From Apoderus coryli (Eukaryota > Arthropoda > Insecta > Coleoptera > Attelabidae): a DNA stretch of 64,000 nt. Shown piece after piece: positions 34,601-41,200 of this stretch. The position numbers were made by a program, and so were the translations under genes. The notes under the pieces were generated by a model. It saw nothing but the letters and a program-made list of their open reading frames with translations, searched no databases and was not told where the DNA came from. The first letter of the stretch is position 1; every line of letters begins with the position of its first letter. Location: the NCBI GenBank assembly GCA_911728435.2, contig OU452205.1, forward strand, positions 13,026,260-13,090,259, written 5' to 3'.

Positions 34601-35713
34601 TAATATCCATAGTGCGGTATGGCATAACGTTAAATTAATAAATAAATAAAAAATATATTGTATTTTTGTAGCTCCCTGTACAAAATGACTATAATTATTT
34701 CCCTGACACTCGCTGATTATTCTACGAGAGCAGTTACTACATCCGTACCATGTCCAACAAGTGCCAATGGACCCTGAAAGTCGGCTGACGTTTTGCCGTT
34801 TCATTGATACAATGAGAATACCAAATGCAAACTTTCATAAGAAAATTGTATTTACGGTTGTTCACGAGATCAGGAATTATAAATTTACATAAGGAACATG
34901 TGCATAGAGATGAAAATCCTCATTCTCTTGGGGAAAAACATTCACAGCATACATTTAGTAATACCAAATCGGTTAAATGGGGATAACTATCTACTCTTCT
35001 TGCAAACCAACAAGTTTATTGGAGGATCTTTCCTTACAACTTTGTGCCGAAATGTGGAAAGTCAAAAGTGTATGCTTCTTCCATTGCTATGGAAGCTGAG
35101 TTATTGCAAATAATTATTAATGCTGCAGATTATTTTAAAACCAAGGCGACATGATGTCCATTAATTAATTCATTTTTTGAAAACAATCAACAACAACAAT
35201 CATTAAACTAGTTAGTAGTGGCATTGTCTTTATATAAAGATTGATTGATGATTTTAACTTCGGCTCTCCAGGCCTCACTAAAAAAAACATACTTATTCCA
35301 AGTTATTGTGGATATTGTACACTATCGTTGCTCACTATTGACAAAGTACCTATTGTCACAATACTAGGGCAAAGTTTGTACATGGATTGTGGCTAGTGAT
35401 GTACATAGTTTTAGACCTTAGGTATTAAAATAATCACGACTTACATATTCTTTCAGTTACTTAATTAGGCAAAATTAAACATGACAATAAGAGTACCAAC
35501 GTATTTATATAACTGAAGGATACATATTATTTTGTCAACAAGACTTTCCTCGAATAGCACAATTTTTTACATACTTACAGAAGAGTTCTGTGAGGATGTT
35601 ACACAAGCCAAGGTTGATATCTCATATAAATCTTCAATGCCAATAGATCTTGACCCGAAATTTATTGTCTCATCCAGATTGCTAAATCCGCTCTCGATTA
35701 AATCAAATGCCAT
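10635..35713 (-). CDS. rod: Kinetochore-associated protein 1 / Rough deal (Rod), 5' 14 exons
   Basis: Rod/KNTC1 is the scaffold of the RZZ complex (with ZW10 and Zwilch) that builds the kinetochore corona, recruits dynein through Spindly and supports Mad1-Mad2 checkpoint signalling. Exons, in transcript order (minus strand): 35713-35579, 34244-33476, 32324-31882, 30613-30177, 29262-28941, 26045-25764, 21600-21416, 21143-20827, 20193-19888, 17543-17304, 13870-13806, 13727-13316, 11196-11004, 10806-10635. All junctions are GT-AG and in phase, giving 1,426 codons. Exons 1-2 form the N-terminal beta-propeller (AVFIYD, LIIYD repeats); exon 3 enters the solenoid (KLVQRRKFNEAELFAKTF, near-identical in pattern to vertebrate KNTC1). 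Exons 12-14 match the region before the family's LDPYDYE motif. About 650-750 C-terminal residues expected from family length (about 2,100-2,200) are not visible to the left. The donors chosen for exons 10 (GTAAGG at 17303) and 12 (CAG/GTACCG at 13315) are the least certain. Confidence 0.9.
11764..12428. mobile_element. MITE with ~95-bp terminal inverted repeats
   Basis: The left arm from ACATTTTAAAATAAGTG through TTTAAATGGAACACC (11764-11853) is mirrored by the right arm ending CACCTATTTTAAAATGT (about 12330-12420), with roughly 85% identity by eye. The interior is non-coding and includes another ACAGGGTGTGCC motif at 12035. No transposase is present. Confidence 0.75.
12430..12950 (+). mobile_element. 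LINE 3' end with ORF2 C-terminal remnant
   Basis: The frame at 12460-12750 (FEYLYTALLHKIYHSG...LNLFQREVKLRIYP) resembles the extreme C-terminus of Jockey-type ORF2. It is followed by a 3' UTR, an AATAAA at about 12915 and an (ATT)n tail ending about 12940. Confidence 0.65.
14334..15944 (+). pseudogene. LINE reverse transcriptase, one in-frame stop
   Basis: A single frame of 537 codons is broken only by a TGA right after LNRLVIW (15186-15188). Motifs in order: MTAGPDNIPAFVV (fingers), [29 protein letters not shown] (first palm aspartate), SGAPQGSNLAPLLF, FADDLKLF (catalytic FADD), DLGVWVDSDLSF (thumb), then the C-terminal RPKLEYASVVWSP region to 15944. The TGG-TGA context suggests a recent single-base mutation. 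The endonuclease is missing, so the copy is 5' truncated. Its family also supplies the fragments at 9.6-10.3, 16.2-16.9, 51.7-52.1 and 53.7 kb. Confidence 0.92.
16206..16935 (+). mobile_element. Internally deleted LINE of the same family
   Basis: It begins with RT sequence QVYPALGEGLQNDVVFTDF then SKAFD and jumps at about 16355 directly to the C-terminal region (RSKLEYASVIWAPIIYQIH). The YADD/FADD palm has therefore been deleted. It ends with the family 3' signature TTGTAATTGGGTGTACGCCT then GTTAGGCAAATAAAG and a TTTA tail. Such internal deletion is unusual for LINEs, which normally lose their 5' ends. Confidence 0.8.
17850..18125 (+). pseudogene. LINE C-terminal fragment (SPSKIID-type tail)
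   Basis: The frame ends ...KHQVTLLLASLTKSSPSKIIDVTKKIELL and is followed by a 3' UTR with GGAGACCCACTCATTTTGAA. The same tail occurs in opposite orientation at 54.98-55.26 kb ([13 protein letters not shown]), where the preceding zinc-knuckle region survives. Confidence 0.6.
18360..18960 (-). repeat. Degenerate ~115-145-bp minisatellite (CGAACGCCTATG family), inverted
   Basis: Repeated AGGCGTTC/AGGCGGTC blocks at about 18390, 18452, 18571 and 18767 are each followed by an AAAAAGGGTCAAAA-type segment and a TATAACCTAC/GATAAC segment. This is the reverse complement of the tandem family at 41.4-42.2 kb. Confidence 0.7.
18977..19282 (-). other. Unassigned 101-codon open frame in rod intron 9
   Basis: It starts MPNLKKIINKQFGKSSVDK and contains hydrophobic and basic stretches. 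No family is recognised, and it does not continue the rod frame. In AT-rich intron sequence a frame of this length may be chance. Confidence 0.2.
19360..19432 (-). tRNA. tRNA-like sequence, minus-strand copy
   Basis: It folds as the array copies do (GCCACGA/TTGTGTC acceptor; GTTGG-TTCAAAT-CCAAT T-arm with a weaker last pair). The anticodon loop reads CCGCCAA, so the nominal anticodon changes to GCC. C33 is again present. Confidence 0.4.
19657..19729 (+). tRNA. tRNA-like sequence, plus-strand copy
   Basis: Box A reads TAGATTAGTTGG, closer to the polymerase III consensus than in the array, and box B is GGTTCAAATCC. The T-stem GTTGG/CCAAC is perfect. The anticodon loop is CCGGCAG. The acceptor GCTACGA/TTGTGTC has two weak positions. 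Confidence 0.42.
21745..22005 (-). mobile_element. Hammerhead-bearing retroelement end (Penelope-like, inferred)
   Basis: The reverse complement of this segment matches 39780-40000: a CTAGTGTGAGCAGGCAATAT end, then GAACTTTG/CAAACGATGG blocks, a TTGTTACATTATGTAACAAG hairpin, and the CATGGTAGTGTGAAAC block next to the hammerhead. Its placement among Penelope-like elements rests on the ribozyme and the inverted terminal layout of the second locus; no reverse transcriptase is present. Confidence 0.6.
21947..21989 (-). ncRNA. Hammerhead ribozyme motif 1 (stem I degraded)
   Basis: Read on the minus strand: CTGATGA, stem II GTTG-TGGAT-CAAC (4 bp perfect), GAAA, short stem III with ACG/CGT closing around GCC, and the cleavage triplet GTC followed by TGGTG. 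All invariant core bases are present. The 5' strand of stem I is CTCGA rather than CACCA, so stem I does not pair and cleavage would be poor. Confidence 0.75.
22056..22150 (-). mobile_element. LINE 3' end fragment
   Basis: The reverse complement ends ...CTTAACCAAATAAAGTTTAT then (ATT)n and contains the GGGGGGCAATC motif. The same 3' end is found on the plus strand at about 11690-11762. Only about 100 bp survive, abutting the mariner terminus at 22154. Confidence 0.7.
22154..23560 (-). mobile_element. Mariner-like element with ~230-bp terminal inverted repeats
   Basis: The ends read CCGTGCTAGTCAAAAGTC and, from the other side, CAGTCCTAGTCGAAAGTC, flanked by TA on both sides. The arms (about 22154-22385 and 23335-23560) mirror each other closely, including CACCTGTTACGACTAGTTGA and TCCGTATATTTTCACCCT. 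The interior holds a broken transposase on the minus strand. Confidence 0.85.
22490..23035 (-). pseudogene. Mariner-family transposase remnant
   Basis: The minus-strand frame gives LEIRFQQDSASAHYYGPVRR and, after a few residues, RGRWIGRRVSIE, then a TAG in place of the expected Trp. PARSPDFTPLDF follows. The QQD aspartate and the SPD aspartate are the second and third catalytic acids, about 36 residues apart. The N-terminal DNA-binding part is not recognisable. A stop plus decay make it inactive. Confidence 0.85.
23879..25354 (+). mobile_element. Non-autonomous P-like (THAP) DNA transposon, copy B
   Basis: A 1,476-bp element with CACAG...CTGTG inverted ends and a 7-bp duplication CTATTAC (23872-23878 and 25355-25361). 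It is the longer relative of copy A, in opposite orientation. It keeps the first transposase exon (THAP) with a GTGAGT donor, but no later exon can be found, so it too is an internal-deletion derivative. Subterminal repeats GCCGCCATTATGGGTTACAA (23957 region) and, inverted, TGTAACCCAAAATGGCGGC (25270 region) lie about 80 bp from either end. Confidence 0.87.
24171..24271 (+). pseudogene. THAP-domain transposase exon 1
   Basis: The ATG at 24171 opens 33 codons containing CVAKCCPNK and HFFRFPKDPVR, the C-x-C half and the conserved F-x-x-F-P block of a THAP zinc-binding domain, then a consensus donor GTGAGT in phase 2. The Cys-x2-His half would be in exon 2, which is missing. THAP domains are the site-specific DNA-binding domain of P transposase. 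Confidence 0.7.
25362..25763. other. Rod intron 6 flank, nothing assigned
   Basis: A minus-strand frame at 25474-25713 with several cysteines (CKACTGRI...CWLCYNC) has no clear match and shares no splice logic with rod exon 6. Confidence 0.35.
26230..26475 (+). repeat. Dispersed repeat shared with 42.7-43.0 kb
   Basis: The block ending CACCCCTATCATAGGGTTAA then AGCGATTTCAACCAAAAACT and CATATACCAAAATTTAG recurs at 42770-42905, where it continues into a GGTTAAAGCGTTTGGGCG and CAGACAGACGG tail. It is non-coding. Confidence 0.75.
26476..28543. other. Rod intron 5, mostly featureless AT-rich sequence
   Basis: No coding exon is recognised. GGGGGTAAC at about 26972 and GTTACCCCC at about 27961 form a 9-bp inverted pair about 1 kb apart, which could be the ends of an element, but no target duplication is visible. 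A moderately GC-rich patch lies at 27345-27430. Confidence 0.35.
28544..28707 (+). repeat. Palindrome with 54-bp arms and a hammerhead-like loop
   Basis: The left arm 28544-28597 (CTAAACTAAAACACG...ATTCTCGAC) is matched by the right arm 28652-28707, differing only in the A/T run length. The 54-nt loop contains a hammerhead-type core. Such short-looped, near-perfect palindromes are unstable in DNA, so the insertion is probably young. Confidence 0.9.
28612..28660 (+). ncRNA. Degenerate hammerhead-like motif
   Basis: In order: ATTCTC (pairs with GAGAAT downstream), TT, CTGAGGA (fits CUGANGA), an extra T, stem II GCTAAC-ATT-GTTAGC (6 bp perfect), GAAA, CGCGCG, and GTC followed by GAGAAT. The order of core blocks is that of a hammerhead. 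The extra T after CTGAGGA, the TT before it and the very short stem III depart from consensus, so activity is doubtful. Confidence 0.45.
29627..30080 (+). pseudogene. Decayed LINE C-terminal region
   Basis: After a short HTNRLENVQRK-like scrap (29640-29670), plus-strand frames give DRNHLRCITSLFTR, then MGLCEDDKCHICEET, the residue of the zinc-knuckle region found at the end of R1/LOA/Jockey-type ORF2 proteins. Several stops and frameshifts. Confidence 0.6.
30785..31240 (+). pseudogene. Decayed LINE reverse-transcriptase fragment in rod intron 3
   Basis: Plus-strand frames read VTEDEVMPSIKRLKSKRTTG then LDGMP, AFKMAIITPIYKSK and RPISLTNTISKML, the fingers-to-palm start of a non-LTR RT. Multiple stops; the palm is missing. 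Confidence 0.75.
31310..31810 (-). pseudogene. LINE RNase H fragment fused in frame behind rod exon 3
   Basis: Minus-strand frames contain INIFVDRSKSASGGGLGMYV (compare the IYTDGSK...GAGVY strand of LINE RNase H) and further on LETDKLAKEAASLL (the NE-KADELAKEAA motif). The first piece is in the same open frame as read-through from rod exon 3, which makes the exon look artificially longer. The GTAATT donor at 31881 is taken as the true exon end. Confidence 0.7.
32325..33475. other. Rod intron 2
   Basis: No coding or repeat structure is recognised apart from a TACCCTGTATA motif at about 32555 related to the ACAGGGTGT ends. Several TTATGCA/TGCATTA motifs at 33185-33290 are unexplained. Confidence 0.4.
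34245..35578. other. Rod intron 1
   Basis: AT-rich. A short TA run lies at 34447-34462, followed by ACATGGTGTACATGAAAAGA. Nothing coding is recognised. Confidence 0.4.
35579..35713 (-). CDS. rod: rod exon 1 (start codon)
   Basis: The ATG at 35713 opens 45 codons (MAFDLIESGFSNLDET...CVTSSQNSS) that end phase 0 at a consensus GTAAGT donor. It aligns in length and style with the KNTC1 N-terminus (short acidic lead, GSR motif, then the first propeller strand). No upstream in-frame coding is seen, so this start is preferred. Confidence 0.85.
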
Positions 35714-35924
35714 AGTTTATTATTTAACAAATTTATGCTGTCTTATGAAATAAACAAAACTAGGAAAATAATGTTTTCTGTTGGTGTCGGTAGTTTATTT
35801 TAAATTTATTTAACGGCTAAACGTTGACAGCTCTTCTGTCTACTAGCGACAGATAAGTCACAATCTGGCATGACATAAAGCCGGTGTGAGATGTTGCCAG
35901 ATGGTCTAGATTGCAAAAATAATA

Positions 35925-36075
35925 ATTAGATCCTAAATCCAATTACCTAACTACTTTGTTCAAAAATTATAAATAAAAAATTGCAAGAGGATCACACCCA
36001 CAACCTTCCGATAAAAAGCCTGCATGCTACCCACTGGGCTACACTGGGTACACATGCTAGGCAAATTAGGTACCA
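35925..36075 (-). mobile_element. tRNA-derived SINE, copy 1
   Basis: On the minus strand, GTAGCCCAGTGGGTAGCATG provides a box A (TAGCCCAGTGG) and, about 45 nt on, GGGTGTGATCC provides a box B-like element. A body follows (CAATTTTTTATTTATAATTT then TTGAACAAAGTAGTTAGG) that also follows the tRNA head at 42.5 kb. It lies just upstream of the rod start. Confidence 0.7.
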
Positions 36076-36459
36076 CGAGCACATACTTAAAATACTAATT
36101 TAAAAATAATTATAACATCCTAAACTTTGTTCAAAAATTAGAAATAAATATGTAAAAATAATAATTATAACATCCTAAACTAACCCAACTACTACATCGT
36201 AATTTTATAAACATATTTTGGGATTCGCTGGTGACGTCTGACGAACTGACAACATAGCACTGACTTTTACGTCATGACAGAGTGTGTGACTTATATACTA
36301 TGGACCGGCCATATTCTTGCATTAATCTATACCCGAGGGGTGCGACAAGGATAGAGCTAGAGTGGGTAAAAAGTAAAAAGACATTTGTTTACTGTGCAGT
36401 TAAATGGGATTTCCATGTAGTTCGAACAATTTTGTATAATTTTTTAAATTATTTTAAAA

Positions 36460-36852
36460 ATGGCAAAGTCGTGCAATGCGGTAAATTGTACACAAAAGTG
36501 GAAGGAAGATATTCAAATAAAATTTCATAAGTATATGGTTGACATACACATTCAAATGTAGCATAACCTTCAAGCCTATATTTATATTATTATATTAGGT
36601 TTCCAGAGGATGCAAATTTAAGAAAATTATGCGTAGTAGCAACTAGAAGAAATGGTTACAAACCAAGTAATACCGCTGTTCGTTGAAGAGGACTATGAAA
36701 AAAACGTGCATGGTAACAGTGTATTGAAGAAAACTGCTGTGCCATCGCCTTTTGATTTTCCCCCTCATTTAACCAAAACAATCAAAAAACAAAGACTCAG
36801 CCGACAGCACCATCCACCCATCCAATCACTATCCGCGTCACCAGGTACTTGA
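36460..36852 (+). pseudogene. THAP-domain gene fragment, broken
   Basis: Exon 1 (36460-36530) encodes MAKSCNAVNCTQKWKEDIQI then KFHK and splices (donor GTATAT, acceptor TTAG at 36598) into FPEDANLRKLCVVATRRNGY then KPSNTAVR. It hits a stop where the family's CSxHF zinc ligands should be. The other frame resumes at once with LFVEEDYEKNVHGN. A deletion of about 10-11 bp therefore removed the second Cys/His pair and shifted frame. The usual central Trp is also replaced by Cys. It is independent of the THAP exon in P-like copy B. It could be a dead P-type transposon or a dead host THAP gene. Confidence 0.75.
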
Positions 36853-37398
36853 CTACCGTGATCCCACCGACAGGTGAACATGTGGGCATCTCCGGCCATC
36901 ATCCAGACTATTATATTTAAAAATATTGTGTTAAATCAAACATTTTCCGAAATAACATAATATTTAAAAAAAATCAAAACAATTTAAAACCAAGGTTAGT
37001 AAAAAATTAAGATGAATCCTAATAGTGCATGTCACTATTTAAAAGTTGCAATAACTCTATCAGTCAAGCACTATACTTGCATTGTCTTTAAAGACCTATA
37101 CCTAATAAAATTTACCTTATTTTAAAATGAAATGCGCATGCTCAGATGTCAAAATAAGGTTAACTTTAATACTGCTAGACCTTATTTGCGACTGCAATAT
37201 CTCTCTATTAGGCTTTTGTCGGAATAATTAACCGACACACAGGCTGCTATGTATTACCACTGAACGTGTGCCTTATTATTCTATAAATTTTAGTTTTTCT
37301 TATGCTTGTGACACCAACACAAGAAAAATTAAACAAACTAATTTCTCATTTAACTAGTACTACTAGTAGTCAACTTTGTAAAAGGAACACGCGTTTCT

Positions 37399-38049
37399 TA
37401 GGGATCTTGAAAAAATATCGATATATCGAATGGATGCTATTTTCCTCCAAAATATCGATATATATCGTCGATATTTTCTTTAACGATATATCGAAATATC
37501 GATATTAAAATACAGCTATCGATTGCGATATTTTTTTTAAATTACTGATATACATAATTACCTATATTTCATTTCTGCTTTGCCCCAAAACAATGAAAGG
37601 TTCTTTTATCGCTTTTTTACTAATAGTCGATAAACATAACTAGCCTAGTAACCATCTTTTCTTCTTCATACTTTGCTTTTTGATGTTTACTCAAACATAG
37701 CGGCGCCTATAGTAAGCATCTCGAAGATTAATATGTAGCGGTTGACATTTGTCAACTACCACAAATAGGGTATTCCCCAACTATCTTTTAAACTTTTCTT
37801 AACCTCTACAGACCATATTTTCATTTATGTGGTGTCTAGTATCATTGTCTAAAGACAATGCTAGTATTAGTTATTTGAAATATATGTAATAAAATTTTCG
37901 AAATCAAATGTTTGTTTTTTTTTATTTCGGATATACCGATATATCGTTATATCGATATTTAGTAAAACAATATCGAATAACCGATACAATATATTTTTAA
38001 AATATTGATATAATATATATCGATATTTTTTTTCGATATCACATCCCTA
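37399..38049. mobile_element. hAT MITE packed with TATCGATA palindromes
   Basis: A 651-bp element with TAGGGAT...ATCCCTA ends and a perfect 8-bp duplication GCGTTTCT (37391-37398 and 38050-38057). Both terminal 150 bp are crowded with ATATCGATAT-type repeats in both orientations (more than ten). There is no transposase. It sits about 200 bp upstream of the zinc-finger gene start, so it may now form part of its promoter region. Confidence 0.9.
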
Positions 38050-38057
38050 GCGTTTCT

Positions 38058-38255
38058 GACGTGATTGACAATTGTATTGAAGTTGAAGGATAACGCTTTT
38101 TGACATATGTTTGTGAAGTTTGTGACATGTGACACTGTTTTTATCACGTCAACAAGCTTCTTTTTTTAAATATAAATTACACTTCCGCCATTTCTAGAAG
38201 AAGTAGCGTTATCTCAACGTTTATATTTTTCGAAGAAGAACGAAGTCTAACAAAT
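38058..38255 (+). promoter_or_regulatory. Probable promoter/5' UTR of the zinc-finger gene
   Basis: A 200-bp unique segment lies between the hAT element and the ATG, with a TATAAAT-like run (38170 region), a CGCCATTT motif and a GAAGAAGAACGAAG leader. No experimental transcription start is known. Confidence 0.4.
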
Positions 38256-41200
38256 ATGAAAGTCAATATCAAAAACGAAGATGAGCTAGAAGAAGTTACC
38301 CAAGCATCAGATGAGGAGGTTGAGCTATTTCAGTGCAAATATTGTAAATATTCAACGAGAGATTTGGATCAACTAGACAATCACATTCATAAATCACACC
38401 AGTATGAGCAAACATTGGATGTTGATGGTCAAATTGCAAAATTCTCCATTGCAACTGCGGATTCAACTCCTACTACATATATTATCTCGGACGAGGAAGG
38501 TTCTGACACGGAAATCTTTGTGTGCCCAGTTTGTGAATATGAGACAAGTAAAAAGAAAGTGTTACGAAAGCATATGCTGAACCATGAGACGCCGGTGGAT
38601 TGTGTTTACAAATGTTCTGAGTGTAATTATTCTACGAGAAGGAAATGTGACATGCCCAAGCATCTGATATCGCATTGCAATAACGGTAAATATTATGCAA
38701 CATTTGAGGTTATACTTAGATAAGTGTCCTTTTTGTTTATGTCGTTTTGAAACTACAGCTCTGTGCGACTAAAATTAAACTCCCATTTTCTTGTTAACTG
38801 TTTTTAAAAACAATGAATGATTTTGATTATATCAAAAAACTCGTTATTTGGATCCTGATATATTTATATGTTTTGTTTTTCAGTGGATATGTACCAATGT
38901 CCTTCATGTCCTTATTCGACAAAACGCAAAAACGACCTACCAAAACATATGTTGTGCCATAAAAAGTTAGTCGAATCTGAAATTTACCAGTGTGAATATT
39001 GCAACTACTGCAGCAAACGTAAAGGCGATTTACGGAAACATTCACTAACGCATTGCGTCGAAAAAAGCATGATGAAGTGCACTGAATGTGAGTATGTGTC
39101 CATGCGGCGTTCTGATTTAAATAAACACGTGTTGATGCATTGCGATCGCAATTTTAGGGATGTTTACAAGTGTTGTAAATGCGGATATTCCACGGACAAG
39201 GCGCTGAGGTAAAGTGAACTTTTGTTTATTCAAACTATTTCTAAAAATTACGTCTTTTTTAATTTTAGTCAAACTAGGTATGTTATATCGACACTAGTAG
39301 TATATGTATATTAATTAGTTATTCAACGATTAAAATCGTGTGACCACTGCGACTTTTTAAATGCGTATCCTACTATGACGTTGAATGCTATCATTGTGAA
39401 TTTGCTTCAACTATCACTTTGAAGGCGTTGAAAGTCAGAAAATAATGTAACTGTTCTAACATTATTTCCTCATCTTTAACGCCTATAAGGTGTATAACTG
39501 TTACGCAAATAAATTATACATGATGCGATTTAGACAATATAATATATGTGAATTGCTTGTTGCATAAAGTAACAAGACTTTTAGTTATGTTGTAAATTTT
39601 ATTCACACTACCATGCTTTCATCAGACGGGCCGTTTCGTTGATCCACAACTCATCAGTGGTGATCGGCAGGCAGTGTGATCCAAATTTCCAACATCGTGC
39701 TAGTATAAGCTCTTCGTAAATGTTGAAAATTTGGGTCACACTGCCTGCCGATCACCACTGATGAGTTGTGGATAAACGAAACGGCCCGTCTGGTGAAAGC
39801 ATGGTAGTGTGAAACAAATTTCCAACATAACTAAAAGTCTTGTTACTTTATGTAACAAGCAATTCACAAATAAAGTCTCCTGCCAGGGAATTCAAGCACA
39901 TCTAGTGTTGGCAATAGGATATGATGGAGTTGTTGCTTCTCGTCCGGCCATCGTTTGTGAACTTTGTTACACCGGGCATATTGCCTGCTCACACTAGATG
40001 TCGCCAAAACCATCTTGTTGTAATATAATATATTCCCTATTCTTTATGGATTGTTCCCTATACAGGGTGTTCCTCCATGAAGGCCTATGTTGCACGGCAA
40101 TTTCAATTTTAAGACTAATAAAATTTATTAACAAACTCATGTTGAACTAAAGAAACTTCTTTTGTATTTTCGTGAAATTAAAATTGTTTTTGTGTCTTTG
40201 TAGAAAGCGTATAAAATATATTGTCTTATTTAAATATTCAAGTGTTATCGATTTTGATGCGTCCTCCAGTGAATACAAAATTAATATTAGTAAATAATAA
40301 ATGATGGTTTTACTAATTACCGAATACAAAAAAGCAAAACAAAATTATTTTTTGGATGAACAATTTCATTATAAGGATAAAATAAGATGAATTTTGAAAA
40401 TACATGAATAACTTCAAATCTTTAAGATTTAGGTATAGAACTTAACACAGTTTGAAAGACAACTAAATCAGCTACATGATAGAGGGAAAAATAGAAAGTG
40501 TTCCATTTAAGATAAGAGTGAAACTAGAGTTTGAATATGAGGGTCAAGCAATGGCAAATGCGGAACACCCAGTAAAGTATATTTCGTAAATAACTTGGTA
40601 AATGAATCAACAAAAAGTTACCCTTGTTTTTTATGCACAATCCAAAAATGCAATTAAATACTGGGCATTCCACTTAAAAAATCATAACTGTGATATGCTA
40701 CTCTTTTTTTAAGTACCCTGTATTATATTTTAAGATATTTTTAAAATGTAAACCTGCATAATTGTATACAGTTTGGCCCTAAAATTCCGTGGCGTCTGTG
40801 GTGACGCACCGTGTATAATTGATGTTTAACTTCTTGGTATAATAATTCTGTCTTGCCAATAGTCAGGTACATAATAATGTTGAGTTGTCAATTGGTTTCC
40901 AATAATGATCTTAGTTTGTACGATTTATTAATACTTTGCAAATAAGTTTTCTTGCAATGAAAAAGAAATCGGTTGTGTCGCCCCAAAACTTTCCCAAGAT
41001 GAGATAATATAATCAATAAACTGTTGCCCTTGAGGCACGAATAGCTCTCCATATTCAAGTGTGAAAATAATATTTCTGTAATCTTTTTATTATTTACTTT
41101 TCTCGTAAGACTCTTGGTGACAAGCTATATATCTCCAAATCTCAGAATCGATTACTGGCGTTCCTTTAAAACATAGAGGGCACAATGACTAAGCTAAATT

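Larger units (their letters stand above)
39548..39867. repeat. 320-bp palindrome carrying a hammerhead on each strand
   Basis: The left arm (39548 to about 39690) and right arm (about 39720 to 39867) are inverted copies, starting GTGAATTGCTTGTT and ending AACAAGCAATTCAC. They are separated by a short AT-containing spacer with AAGCTCTTCG. Each arm holds the CATGGTAGTGTGAA block, a hammerhead and the GGTCACACTGCCTGCCGATC block. The right flank to 40000 matches the 21.75 kb locus. The layout resembles inverted terminal copies of a Penelope-like element lying in intron 2 of the zinc-finger gene. Confidence 0.85.
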
